Positions 16,902 through 25,164 of a DNA stretch of 64,000 bases are shown in pieces (positions within the stretch are counted from its first letter, which is position 1; each line of letters opens with the position of its first letter). Under the pieces are notes generated by a model. The model was not told the origin of the DNA. It ran no database searches and saw only the letters and a list, made by a program, of their open reading frames with translations. A program made the translations under genes and the position numbers. Source of the DNA: Pseudomonadota bacterium (lineage in GTDB: Bacteria > Myxococcota_A > Polyangia > GCA-2747355); contig JADJTL010000002.1 in the NCBI GenBank assembly GCA_016711215.1, forward strand, positions 496,001-560,000, written 5' to 3'.

Positions 16902-18305
16902 TCAGGTCACGCCGAGCTGGCGCTCGAGGGACTCGAGGGTGGTGCGCACCGCGAGGTCCGTGTCGGTGAGCTTGGTGACCTTGCGGCAGGCGGCGATGAC
17001 GGTGGAGTGGTCCTTACCGCCAAAGCGCTGACCGAGCTCCGGATAGCTGCAGCCCGTCAGCTTGCGGGCCAGATACATGGCCACCTGGCGCGGCCAGGCC
17101 ACGGCGCGGTGGCGGCGGGCGCCCTTGAGCTCGCTGAGCTTGAGACCGAAGTAGGCCGCGACCTCACGCTGGATGGTCTCGACGGTGAGGCTGGCCGCAC
17201 GAGCGCCGAGGAGCTGGCGTAGCGTCTGCTCGGCGAAGGGGATACTGATCTCGACCTGCTGCAGCGAGGCGACGGCGGCCAGGCGGATCAGCGAGCCTTC
17301 CAGCTCGCGCACGTTGGACTTGATGTGCTGCGCCAGGTAGAGGGCGACCTCGTCCGCGAGGACGATCCGCTCGGACTCGGCCATCTTGCGCAGGATGGCG
17401 ACCCGGGTCTCTAGCTCCGGCTGCTGGATGTCCGCGATCAGTCCCCATTGAAAGCGCGTACGCAGGCGCTCCTCGAGCTCCGGGATCTCATGCGGGTACT
17501 TGTCGGAGGTGACGACGATCTGGCGGTTGAGGTCGTGGAGCGCGTTGAAGGTGTGGAAGAATTCATCCTGCGTGCGATCATTGCCGGCGATGAACTGAAT
17601 GTCGTCCATCAGCAGGAGGTCGCAACGGTCGCGATAGCGGGTGCGGAAGTCCTCCATGCGATTCGAGCGCAGGTGGTTGATGTAGTCGTTCATGAAGCGC
17701 TCGGACGACAAGTAGACCACGCGGGCCGCCGGTTGGCGGGCGAGCACGGCGTTGCCGATGGCGCAAAGCAGGTGGGTCTTGCCCAGACCGACGCCGCCAT
17801 AGATGAAGAGCGGATTGTACTTGGCGGCCGGTAGCTCGGCGACCGCTCGGGCTGCCGCATAGGCGAGTTGGTTCGAGGGGCCGACGACGAAGGAGTCGAA
17901 CTCGTAGCGCGCGTTGAGGTCGTTGTCGGCGGCCGGCGGAAAGGGCGCGGGCGCCGAGGCAGCGAGCGGCGCGGGGATTGCGCCGACGGAGGCCGCGGGT
18001 CGCGGGGCCGTGGGGATGACTGCCGGGGCAGCCTCGTCGCAGGAGACCTCGATGTCGTGGTCGCTGGCGAAGCGGGTGCTCAGCTCCTGGCGCACGATCG
18101 GAAGGTAGTTATCCTCGAACCACTCCTTGATATAGCGGTTCGGGGCGCGCAGGTGGAGGGTTCCATCGGCCACGGACGCGCAGACGATCGGGCGCAGCCA
18201 CATCTCGAAATTATGCGGCTTGATGCGCGTCTCGAGCGCCTGAAGGGTTTGCTCCCAGAGATCGGTCGGGGGCCCGACTGCGGCTGCAGACGATGAGTTA
18301 TGCAC
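16902..18305 (-). CDS. dnaA: chromosomal replication initiator protein DnaA
   Basis: 467 residues. DnaA is the AAA+ ATPase that binds DnaA boxes and opens oriC. The order is domain I (LWEQTLQALETRIKPHNFEMWLRPI at residues 17-41), a Pro/Ala-rich linker (about 110-130), the AAA+ domain with FVVGPSNQLAYAAA, Walker A GGVGLGKTHLL, Walker B LLLMDDIQFIAG and sensor motifs, then the DNA-binding domain IV with the signature GKDHSTVIAACRKV near the end. The GTG at 18305 is taken as the start; it lies next to AGGTGA and gives a normal N-terminus. A perfect DnaA box covers the start codon itself. Confidence 0.97.
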   Translation of the reverse strand: MHNSSSAAAVGPPTDLWEQTLQALETRIKPHNFEMWLRPIVCASVADGTLHLRAPNRYIKEWFEDNYLPIVRQELSTRFASDHDIEVSCDEAAPAVIPTAPRPAASVGAIPAPLAASAPAPFPPAADNDLNARYEFDSFVVGPSNQLAYAAARAVAELPAAKYNPLFIYGGVGLGKTHLLCAIGNAVLARQPAARVVYLSSERFMNDYINHLRSNRMEDFRTRYRDRCDLLLMDDIQFIAGNDRTQDEFFHTFNALHDLNRQIVVTSDKYPHEIPELEERLRTRFQWGLIADIQQPELETRVAILRKMAESERIVLADEVALYLAQHIKSNVRELEGSLIRLAAVASLQQVEISIPFAEQTLRQLLGARAASLTVETIQREVAAYFGLKLSELKGARRHRAVAWPRQVAMYLARKLTGCSYPELGQRFGGKDHSTVIAACRKVTKLTDTDLAVRTTLESLERQLGVT

Positions 18306-18329
18306 AGCTCACCTGCCCCCTGTGGGAAA
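18298..18329. promoter_or_regulatory. DnaA boxes over the dnaA start and leader
   Basis: TTATGCACA (18298-18306, plus strand) matches TTATNCACA exactly and covers the dnaA start codon. TGTGGGAAA (18321-18329), read as TTTCCCACA on the minus strand, has one mismatch to TTWTNCACA. Binding here would block the dnaA promoter or translation start region, consistent with the autoregulation known for dnaA; that role is inferred. Confidence 0.6.
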
Positions 18330-18984
18330 ACAGAGAAGTATCTGATTACGGTATGATAGGTGGAATGGTGAGCCACCTTCCTAACAACCCAGCGAGAACT
18401 ACCAACAGCCCGCCGAGAAGCAGCAACAATCCAGCAGCAACACTTCAGCGCCAACCACCCCACAGCGCCGACCCCGCGGCCGCGCACGCGATCCTGCGCG
18501 CGCGATTCCGCGCGCGATCCCAGGAGCGGCCATACGCCGGCATTGCCGCGGAGCTCCGGTCAGGCTACGCGCGGTAGCGGACGGTCACAGTTGGGTCGCG
18601 CCCAGTCGGGGCGCGGCGTCCACGAGCACGTCGCGCAAACCGTCGGTGCGAGATGAGTTGAGCTAGCAGAGCGCTCGTCGCGGTGGCAAGGGCAAAATGT
18701 GGCGGCTCGTGATCTCGCTCGAATCGCACGGAAAACGTGGGGCCGAGAAAAGCGGATCCGAAGTTGGATCCGCGCGGGCTGCTGGCAAAGCGCAAAAAGG
18801 GTCGCATAATCGTTGGCGAAGCGCCGACGGCGGGCCACGCGGGCGCCGGGGTGGATCATGAGAAAACGCGCTATAGGGCGGTCTAGACGAGGTTCTGCGC
18901 GCTCGCGTCCACAGACCCGCGTTGCTTGACAGTGCCGTGGATCGTTGGTAACGAGAGCGCCTTGCTGGGCCTGGGAGTGATGTC
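18330..18984. other. dnaA-rpmH divergent intergenic region, alternative oriC
   Basis: About 655 bases between the diverging dnaA and rpmH transcription units. The dnaA-proximal 60 bases are A+T-rich (TATCAT-like -10 at 18353-18358 on the minus strand). The middle (about 18400-18900) is Gly/Cys-codon-poor, mixed-composition DNA in which I see no gene and no clear box cluster. The rpmH promoter lies at its right end. Divergent housekeeping gene clusters of this kind usually flank the origin. Confidence 0.4.
18925..18953 (+). promoter_or_regulatory. candidate promoter of rpmH
   Basis: Perfect TTGACA (18925-18930), 17 bp, TAACGA (18948-18953). The -10 is poor, but the position suits rpmH, whose start lies 32 bp beyond it. 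Confidence 0.45.
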
Positions 18985-19134
18985 GTGAAGAGAACCTATC
19001 AGCCGCACAACACGCGCAGGCTGCGCACGCACGGATTTCGTCAGCGCATGAAGACCAAGGGTGGGCGTCGCGTGATCAACGCGCGTCGTCGCCGTGGGCG
19101 TGCGCGACTTGCTCCCGTGGCGCCGACGAAGTAG
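18985..19134 (+). CDS. rpmH: 50S ribosomal protein L34
   Basis: 49 residues, a little over the usual 44-47. It begins at GTG with GGGAG eight bases upstream. The sequence MKRTYQPHNTRRLRTHGFRQ, the RMKTKGGRRVINARRRRGRARL core and the basic composition are those of L34, a small protein of the large ribosomal subunit. A short C-terminal addition (APVAPTK) follows. It heads the rpmH-rnpA-yidD-yidC-jag-mnmE cluster, the standard arrangement beside dnaA. Confidence 0.96.
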   Translation: MKRTYQPHNTRRLRTHGFRQRMKTKGGRRVINARRRRGRARLAPVAPTK

Positions 19135-19237
19135 GGCAACGCGCGCCGCAGCGTGGGTCGGCCGCTGGCGGTCGCTCCGCGCCCAACCGGGCGCCAAGGG
19201 CGACCCTTCGGCGCAGCCCTGGGATGGCGGCTTGCAG

Positions 19238-19624
19238 ATGGCCGGTCGACCCGTCAACGATCAAGGCTTCAAGAAGAGCGAGCGCCTACGGCGCCGGGGG
19301 GAGTTCCTGGCGGCGCAGCGCGGCGGCGAGCGCATGCAGCTCCAGGACCTGGTGGTCTTGACGCTGGTGCGGCCGGGCGCGCGGCGGCTGGGTTTGACGG
19401 TCAGCAAGAAGGTCGGCAAGGCCGTATGTCGCAACCGGATCAAACGCTGGCTGCGCGAGGCTTGGCGTCGGCGCAAGCATACCTTTCCCGTGGGGATCGA
19501 CCTGGTGGTGGTGGCCCGGAGCAGCGCGGCTCTGGCCAGCTTCGCGCTCCTCGATCGACAGCTCGAGGCGCTGGCGGAGCGGCTGCGGCGGCGGTTGGCG
19601 CAGCGCCACGGGGCACGGGCTTGA
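19238..19624 (+). CDS. rnpA: ribonuclease P protein component
   Basis: 128 residues from the ATG at 19238. The frame is open further up to 19094, but that part would overlap rpmH and is not family-like. RnpA binds the RNase P RNA and helps mature the 5' ends of tRNAs. Seen are the FKKSERLRRRGEF start, the conserved basic RNR helix as GKAVCRNRIKRWLREAWRR, and the FPVGIDLVVVAR strand of the RnpA fold. Its stop overlaps a possible TTG of the next frame. Confidence 0.95.
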   Translation: MAGRPVNDQGFKKSERLRRRGEFLAAQRGGERMQLQDLVVLTLVRPGARRLGLTVSKKVGKAVCRNRIKRWLREAWRRRKHTFPVGIDLVVVARSSAALASFALLDRQLEALAERLRRRLAQRHGARA

Positions 19625-19662
19625 AGGCGGGTGCGACGCGGGGCGAGCTTGGCGGGTGGGGC

Positions 19663-19905
19663 GTGCTGAGGCAGTGCGCTCGCCGGCTCGGTTTGGCCGT
19701 CGTCATGCTGCTGAGCGCGCTGATCAGGCTCTATCGCGCCGTCCTTTCACCGTGGCTGGCTCCTCGCTGTCGCTTTTCGCCGAGCTGCTCGGCCTACGCG
19801 CTGGAGGCGCTGGAGCGGCACGGCTTGTGGCGTGGCATAGCGCGCAGCTTGGGGCGTCTGGCGCGCTGCCGCCCGGGCTGCGAGGGTGGCTACGACCCAC
19901 CTTGA
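19663..19905 (+). CDS. yidD: membrane protein insertion efficiency factor YidD
   Basis: 80 residues from the GTG at 19663 (GGTGGGG upstream); a TTG at 19621 overlapping the rnpA stop or the ATG at 19705 are alternatives. It contains the family core LIRLYRAVLSPWLAPRCRFSPSCSAYALEALERHG and the closing RCRPGCEGGYDPP, including the three conserved Cys. YidD is a small membrane-associated protein thought to assist insertion through YidC. The rnpA-yidD-yidC order agrees. Confidence 0.93.
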   Translation: MLRQCARRLGLAVVMLLSALIRLYRAVLSPWLAPRCRFSPSCSAYALEALERHGLWRGIARSLGRLARCRPGCEGGYDPP

Positions 19906-19980
19906 GCCTGGCGCCGGGCGGCGCAGGCCGCGCGGGATATCGCAAGAGGATGGCGAGGGCGTGATGAGCGGATCGGCTTC

Positions 19981-20012
19981 GGTGAACGGTTCGGTGAACG
20001 GTTCGGGGAACG
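19981..20012. repeat. 12-bp direct repeat before yidC
   Basis: ggtgaacggttc at 19981-19992 and 19993-20004, with a degenerate third copy running to the yidC start. It lies in the 110-bp gap that should contain the yidC ribosome-binding site. Confidence 0.7.
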
Positions 20013-20015
20013 ATA

Positions 20016-21929
20016 ATGGATGATAGCTCGAAGCGGGTGTTGCTCGCGGTCGTCCTGTCGATCGGCTTGTTCTTGCTGTGGGACGTGCTCGTGATGCGTC
20101 GTCAGCGGCCTGAGGGCGCGCTGCCGACGACAGCGGCGCAGCCGGCGGCAACTCCAGCGCCGCCGCTGCCGAACGAGGCCGAGGCGCGCGCGAAGCCCGA
20201 GGATCAGGAGCGCGGCGCGGTCGCCGACCGAGGCGCTATCGCGCGCGATGCGTTGGGGCACGCGACCACGCTGCGCTGGCGCTATGGCAAGGAAGAGGCG
20301 ACGGTCAAGCTGACCGACCACGGTGGGGCGCTGCAGAGCCTGGTTTTGGCAGATCCGCGCTTTCGTGAGGAGCAGCAGGGCAAGCTGCAGAAGATCGACC
20401 TCGTCCAGACCCTGGCGAGTCGGGGCCCGTGGCCGCTGACGACGACCTTCCCGGATTCGGACTTCGTGGTCCCCGAAGACGCCGAGTTCGCGTTGGTCGA
20501 GCGCTCGCCGCGCCGCTTGCGCTATGCGTGGCGCTCGACCCGCGTGAGGGTGGTCAAGGACTTCGTCCTCGACGCGGCGCGCCCAGTGGTCTGGATGAGT
20601 GTCACGGTGCACAACCTGACCGGAGGGCCGCTACGCCAGCGCCTGCAGCTGCGGCTCTTTTCCCGGCAGCGGCCGGGCCAGAGCCAGGGCGGTATGACCG
20701 ACCCCTACCCGCGCATCCCGACCGGCCTCTGTCACGTCAATGGCGCGCTGCAGCGGCGCAGTGTCAGTGGCGTGGCGGGCGGCCAGGATCAGGGTTGCAG
20801 CGCGGAGGGCTGCGGCGCGGGCAGTGGCCCGGTCGGCGAGGTGGGGGCGATCCGCTGGATCGGATCCGATGACCGCTACTTCATGATCGCCGTCGTGCCC
20901 CAGGGCAAGGTCGCCGAGGGCGGGCGCTGCGAGGTCGGGCTGTGGCGCGACCGGCGCGACGTCGTCGAGGTCAGCCTGCTGCTACCGGAGCAGCAGATCG
21001 AGGCTGGCCGCGCGCGCACCCGGCGCTTCGCGGTCTTTGCCGGGCCGAAGGATCTGAACCTGCTCGATGGCGTCAAGGGCGCGGGCGGCGATGATGCGCG
21101 GCTCGGCGACGCGATCGAGTTCGGTTGGCTCGCCGTGCTCTGCCGCCCGATGCTCGCGGTATTGAAGGTCTTTTATCGCCTGACCGGGAACTGGGGCGTG
21201 GCGATTATTCTGCTGACCCTCCTGGTCAAGCTGGGGACGGCGTATTGGTCGACGCGCTCGATGCGCTCGATGCGCGAGATGCAGCGGTTGAAGCCGAAGG
21301 TCGACGCGCTGCGCGAGAAGCATAAGGACGACAAGCAGCGCCTCAACCAGGAGATGATGGGGCTCTATCGCGCGCATAAGGTCAACCCGCTCGGGGGCTG
21401 CCTGCCGATGCTGATCCAGATGCCGATCTGGTTCGCGCTCTATCGCACGCTAGGAAACGCGCAGGAGCTCTATCGCTCGGGCTTCTTCGGCTGGATCGAC
21501 GACCTGACCGCGCCGGACCGTTTCTACGTCCTGCCGCTGGCGCTGGGTGTCGCGATGTTCGGGCAGCAGGCCATCACGCCGCAGCCGATGGAGGCCGCGC
21601 AGGCCAAGGCGATGAAGTACATCATGCCGGTGATGTTCACCGGGATGATGCTCTGGTTGCCCTCTGGGCTGAACCTCTACATCTTCGTCAACACCGTTTT
21701 GACAATGCTACATCAGTGGTTTATGAACCGCGACGGTACCCCACCCGTGGCCCACGCGCCGAGCGGCAGTGGCGGCAGTGGCGGCAGTGGCGGCAGTGGC
21801 GGCAGTGGCGGCAGTGGCGGCAGTGGCGGCAGTGGCGGCAGTGGCGGCAGTGGCGCGCGCGGCAGCAGTGGCGCGCGCGGGGAATCGGCTGGCGGCCGCG
21901 GGCGAAAGCACACCAGCAAGCGCCGCTAG
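20016..21929 (+). CDS. yidC: membrane protein insertase YidC
   Basis: 637 residues; YidC/Oxa1 insertase of the long, Gram-negative type. It starts with a transmembrane helix (about 7-27), then the periplasmic P1 domain (about 60-350), then the conserved C-terminal core of membrane helices with PMLAVLKVFYRLTGNWGVAIILLTLLVKL, a basic loop MREMQRLKPKVDALREKHKDD, NPLGGCLPMLIQMPIWFALYRTL, and the final TMLHQWFMNRD. After the core an unusual 50-residue tail of Gly-Gly-Ser units followed by a basic end (GRKHTSKRR) may bind ribosomes, as basic YidC tails do elsewhere; the GGS part comes from a 9-bp tandem repeat. A second internal odd stretch (CSAEGCGAGSGP) lies in P1. Confidence 0.96.
   Translation: MDDSSKRVLLAVVLSIGLFLLWDVLVMRRQRPEGALPTTAAQPAATPAPPLPNEAEARAKPEDQERGAVADRGAIARDALGHATTLRWRYGKEEATVKLTDHGGALQSLVLADPRFREEQQGKLQKIDLVQTLASRGPWPLTTTFPDSDFVVPEDAEFALVERSPRRLRYAWRSTRVRVVKDFVLDAARPVVWMSVTVHNLTGGPLRQRLQLRLFSRQRPGQSQGGMTDPYPRIPTGLCHVNGALQRRSVSGVAGGQDQGCSAEGCGAGSGPVGEVGAIRWIGSDDRYFMIAVVPQGKVAEGGRCEVGLWRDRRDVVEVSLLLPEQQIEAGRARTRRFAVFAGPKDLNLLDGVKGAGGDDARLGDAIEFGWLAVLCRPMLAVLKVFYRLTGNWGVAIILLTLLVKLGTAYWSTRSMRSMREMQRLKPKVDALREKHKDDKQRLNQEMMGLYRAHKVNPLGGCLPMLIQMPIWFALYRTLGNAQELYRSGFFGWIDDLTAPDRFYVLPLALGVAMFGQQAITPQPMEAAQAKAMKYIMPVMFTGMMLWLPSGLNLYIFVNTVLTMLHQWFMNRDGTPPVAHAPSGSGGSGGSGGSGGSGGSGGSGGSGGSGGSGARGSSGARGESAGGRGRKHTSKRR
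21771..21851. repeat. 9-bp in-frame tandem repeat, nine copies, in the yidC tail
   Basis: Nine exact copies of ggcggcagt, with one imperfect copy before, encoding Gly-Gly-Ser. Because the unit is a multiple of three, copy number can change without breaking the frame. Confidence 0.9.
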
Positions 21930-22086
21930 TCGCTGGCGCTCTTCTGCGTCGGCGACCTGACGATAGGGCTGGACGCGCGCCGTGGCCGTCGTGGCGACTC
22001 GGGTCGGGACCTGTGGCCGCCCGAGAGCCAATGCGAGCGCCGATCCGAGCGCTATTACGAGACAGAGGAAGAGGAGGGGGTGGCTG

Positions 22087-22587
22087 ATGGCGGACGCTGA
22101 AAGGGAGCCGACGATGGGTTCGACTGCTGTGACGCCTTCGGCGCGGGGCTCCGAGCTGCTCGAGACGCTGCTCCGGCTGATGGGTTTCGATGCCGAGGTC
22201 GACGCGATCGAGCGTGAGGAGAACGTCGAGCTGGTGATCGGTGGCGAGGACGCGAGCCTTGCTGTCGGGCAGAAGGGCCAGACGCTCGATGCGCTGCAGT
22301 ACCTGGTCAACCGCGGGCTCACGCGGGAGCTTGGCGAACATAAGCTGATGGTCGTCAACGCCGAGGGCTACCGCGAGCGGCGCGAGGCCTCGCTGATCGA
22401 GCTCGCCGAGCGGCTGAGCGAAAAGGCGTTGAGCGCGGGCAAGATCGTCGCGCTGGACCCGATGAGCGCGCGCGACCGGCGCGTGATTCACATGGCGCTG
22501 CGCGACGTGGCTGGCATCGAGACCCGCAGCGAGGGCGAAGGCGACGACCGGCGCTTGCTGATCGTGCCCCAGAGCGACAGGGCCTAG
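22087..22587 (+). CDS. Jag/KhpB family RNA-binding protein (KH and R3H domains)
   Basis: 166 residues from the ATG at 22087, preceded by GGAGGGGG; the frame is open upstream to 21982 but lacks family similarity there. The KH-like half contains ELLETLLRLMGF and ELVIGGEDASLAVGQKGQTLDALQYLVNR with the expected GxxG-like VGQKGQ. The R3H half contains YRERREASLIELAERLSEKAL and the RRVIHMALRDV segment (R-x3-H). These proteins bind RNA and influence cell shape and division in Gram-positive bacteria. The gene lies between yidC and mnmE as usual. Confidence 0.93.
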   Translation: MADAEREPTMGSTAVTPSARGSELLETLLRLMGFDAEVDAIEREENVELVIGGEDASLAVGQKGQTLDALQYLVNRGLTRELGEHKLMVVNAEGYRERREASLIELAERLSEKALSAGKIVALDPMSARDRRVIHMALRDVAGIETRSEGEGDDRRLLIVPQSDRA

Positions 22588-22614
22588 AGCGACAGGGCCT
22601 AGAGCGACAGGGCC
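22571..22614. repeat. 15-bp tandem repeat at the 3' end of jag
   Basis: agagcgacagggcct three times (22571-22585, 22586-22600, 22601-22614, the last one base short). The first copy contains the final codons and stop of the jag gene, so duplication appears to have pushed copies into the intergenic space. Confidence 0.85.
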
Positions 22615-22733
22615 CGCCCTCCGAGCGACCACGCGCGACGCCAGCAAGCTGCGGGTCCCCCCCCGGGCGCCCGCGGCTCTTGCCGGGGCGGTGACCAGGC
22701 CCTTCAGGCCCCAGCGCAGTACCCCGCAAGCCG

Positions 22734-24201
22734 ATGTCTCAACCGGATACCATCTGTGCGCTGGCGACGCCGCCGGGCGAAGGGGCCGTCGGGATCGTGC
22801 GGCTGAGTGGACCGCGGGCCACGGAGCTGCTCCAGCGCGCCGCGTGCGGTCGGACGCTGCGACCGCGCCGGATGGTGCGCGTCGACCTGGTCGACCCGGC
22901 GACAGAGGCGCGGATAGACGAGGTGCTGGCGTGTGTGATGCCGGCGCCGCGATCGTTTACCGGGGAGGACGTGGTCGAGATCTACGGCCACGGTGGGCAG
23001 CTTAACCTGGAGGCGCTGCTGGCGCTCTTCATCGGGCTGGGCGCGCGGCCGGCGGGGCCTGGCGAGTTCACGCGGCGCGCGTTTCTCAATGGGCGGCTCG
23101 ACCTGACCCAGGCGGAGGCGGTAGCCGAGGTCATCGGGGCGCGCAGCACCCGCGCGCTGCAGAACGCGCAGGCCCTGCTGGGGGGCGCCCTGGGGCGGGA
23201 GGTGCGCTCCCTGCGAGCGCGAGCGGTCGAGCTGGCCGCGGAGCTCGAGGCACGCATCGACTTCGCGGAGGAGCTGGAGGCGCTGCAGCCGGGCCGCGCC
23301 CTGGTCGAAGGGCATCGCGAGCTGATCGCGGCGCTCGGGCGCCTGGTTGCGAGCTATCGGCGCGGCCGACGCCTCAATGGCGTGGTGGTCGTGCTCGTCG
23401 GCGCCGTCAACGCGGGCAAATCGAGCCTCTTCAACCGGCTGCTCGGTAGTCAGCGGGCGCTGGTCTCGGCGGAGCCGGGGACCACGCGCGACTACCTGGA
23501 GGCGGAGGTCGAGTGGGACGGCCTGAGGGTCACGCTGATCGACACCGCCGGCGAGCGCGAGGGGATGTCAGCGTTGGAGCGCGCGGGGCTGGCGTTGGGG
23601 TTGGAGCGCGCTCGTAGCGCGGATGTCGTGCTGCAGGTGGTGGACGTCAGCGCGGCCGGGCCCGAGGCGGTGTTCGGCGCGCCAGGGGGTGGCGTCGGGC
23701 GCGTGGTCGTCGCCAACAAGATCGACCGGCTGGCCGCGGGCGCGGCGGGGTCGCTGCGCCGCCCTGGTCGAGGCAATCGGGCTCGCTCGCGTGGTCGAGG
23801 CTTCGGCCGAGACGGGCGAAGGGCTCGAGGTGCTGCGAGGGGCCGTGGTGGCCGAGGCGCTCGGTCACCCCTGGGGCGCGACGCGCGCGGGAGAGGCCGC
23901 GGTGCAGGGCGCGAGCGGCGCGCGCCTCGGCGGCGAGGCGCCCCCTGGGCCCCCTGAGCCCCCTGAGCCCCCTGAGGCTTCTGAAACGGTGCAGGTGACG
24001 CAAGAGCGCCAGTGGGAGGCCTTGCGACGCGCCGAGCAAGCGCTCGGGGCCGGGCTGGTCGCGCTGGAGGAGGGCATGGCGCCCGAGCTCGTCGTCGAAC
24101 ACACGCGCGAGGCGCTGGCCGCGTTGGGCGAGATCACCGGCGAGACCTTCACCGAGGCGGTGCTCGATGCCGTCTTTGCCCGCTTCTGCCTCGGAAAGTA
24201 G
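22734..24201 (+). CDS. mnmE: tRNA modification GTPase MnmE, apparently frameshifted
   Basis: MnmE with MnmG installs the carboxymethylaminomethyl group on U34 of several tRNAs. The first frame (from the ATG at 22734) gives the folate-binding N-domain (ICALATPPGEGAVGIVRLSG, SFTGEDVVEIYGHGG, PGEFTRRAFLNGRLDLTQAEA) and the G domain up to G4: GAVNAGKSSLFN, TTRD, IDTAG, NKID. It then runs out of similarity and stops at 23957. The rest (LVEAIGLARVVEASAETGEG, later ITGETFTEAVLDAVFARFCLGK, with the terminal C-x-GK motif) is in the frame one base later. The switch lies at 23757-23761 in cgccgcc, consistent with one extra C. A Pro/Glu-rich insert (about 23938-23980, 9-bp repeats) is also non-standard. 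The gene is either a sequencing error or a recent break. Confidence 0.88.
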
Positions 24202-24265
24202 CCAAGAATGGCGCGGGCCGGCCAGGTCCTCGTCCGCGCCCCGAGGGCCGGACCAGGCCCCGGGC

Positions 24266-25117
24266 TCAGCAGCGCGCGGCGGCGGCGTCGATGACCTCGA
24301 GAAGGGCGTCCAGGTCGACGTGCGCGGCGGCGCGGCGGGCGAGGAACGCGGCGTCCGTGCGCTGCTCAGGCTTGAAGTAGGGCAGGACCCCGCGGACGAT
24401 CGGGCCCGCGAAGCGCTCGAGCTGCTGCGGGTTGGCGGCCTCATCGGGACTCGGTCGCGGGGTCAGACGGTTGAGCACGATCCCGGCGATCGGGACGCCG
24501 CGCTGCTTCAGGGCCTCCAGGGTCAAGAGGCAGTGGTTGATCGTCCCGAGCGCGGAGCGGCCGACGATCAGCGCCGGGAGGCCGGTTTGCGCCACGAAAT
24601 CAGCGAGGAGCTCTTTGCCGTTGAGGGGTACGAGAAGGCCGCCGGCGCCCTCGACCAGCGTGACCTCGGCCTCGGCGGCGAGCGCGTGCAGCGACGCCAG
24701 CAGGTGCTCGAGGTCGATCGGGCGATCGGCCAGCTCGGCGGCGACGGCGGGGGCGACGGCCGGAGCGTAACGGTAGGGATTCACGAGTGAAAGCTTAGCG
24801 TGGCAGTCGGCGAGGCGCATCAGATGGAGCGCGTCGCTGGGCGTGAGGGCCTCGGGCGGCGTACGGGTGGCGATGGTGATCGGGGCGGGCCCGACCAGCG
24901 CGTGGAGGCGGGCGAGGGCCGCGCGGGCCTCGGGCGTGGCCGCGCCGGGGAGGCCATCGATCGTGGCGGTGGCCTCGGGATCGGGCGGGCAGCCGGTTTC
25001 CACCGGCTTCATCACGGCAACGCGCTGCCCACGGGCGCGCAGGGCGGCGGCCAAGGCGCCGGTGACAATGGTTTTTCCAACCCCGGTATCGGTGCCGACG
25101 ACGAAGAGGCCGCGCAT
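24266..25117 (-). CDS. bioD: dethiobiotin synthetase
   Basis: 283 residues, longer than the usual ~225-240. The P-loop GTDTGVGKT is at residues 8-16, followed by VAVMKPVETGC with the substrate-binding Lys, and TLVEGAGGLLVPL. The NRL motif for nucleotide base recognition is seen in GIVLNRLTP. BioD carboxylates 7,8-diaminopelargonate and closes the ureido ring with ATP. It is the last gene of a minus-strand bioF-bioA-bioD group, 47 bp after bioA. The extra length is in the segments around residues 50-90. Confidence 0.95.
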   Translation of the reverse strand: MRGLFVVGTDTGVGKTIVTGALAAALRARGQRVAVMKPVETGCPPDPEATATIDGLPGAATPEARAALARLHALVGPAPITIATRTPPEALTPSDALHLMRLADCHAKLSLVNPYRYAPAVAPAVAAELADRPIDLEHLLASLHALAAEAEVTLVEGAGGLLVPLNGKELLADFVAQTGLPALIVGRSALGTINHCLLTLEALKQRGVPIAGIVLNRLTPRPSPDEAANPQQLERFAGPIVRGVLPYFKPEQRTDAAFLARRAAAHVDLDALLEVIDAAAARC

Positions 25118-25164
25118 GGCTTAGCTCCAGAAGTGTACGAGCAGGTACAAAGAATTAAAGTTCT

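Noticed and set aside
19094..19237. Upstream extension of rnpA
   Set aside because: It would overlap rpmH and has no RnpA-like sequence; the ATG at 19238 starts the family match.
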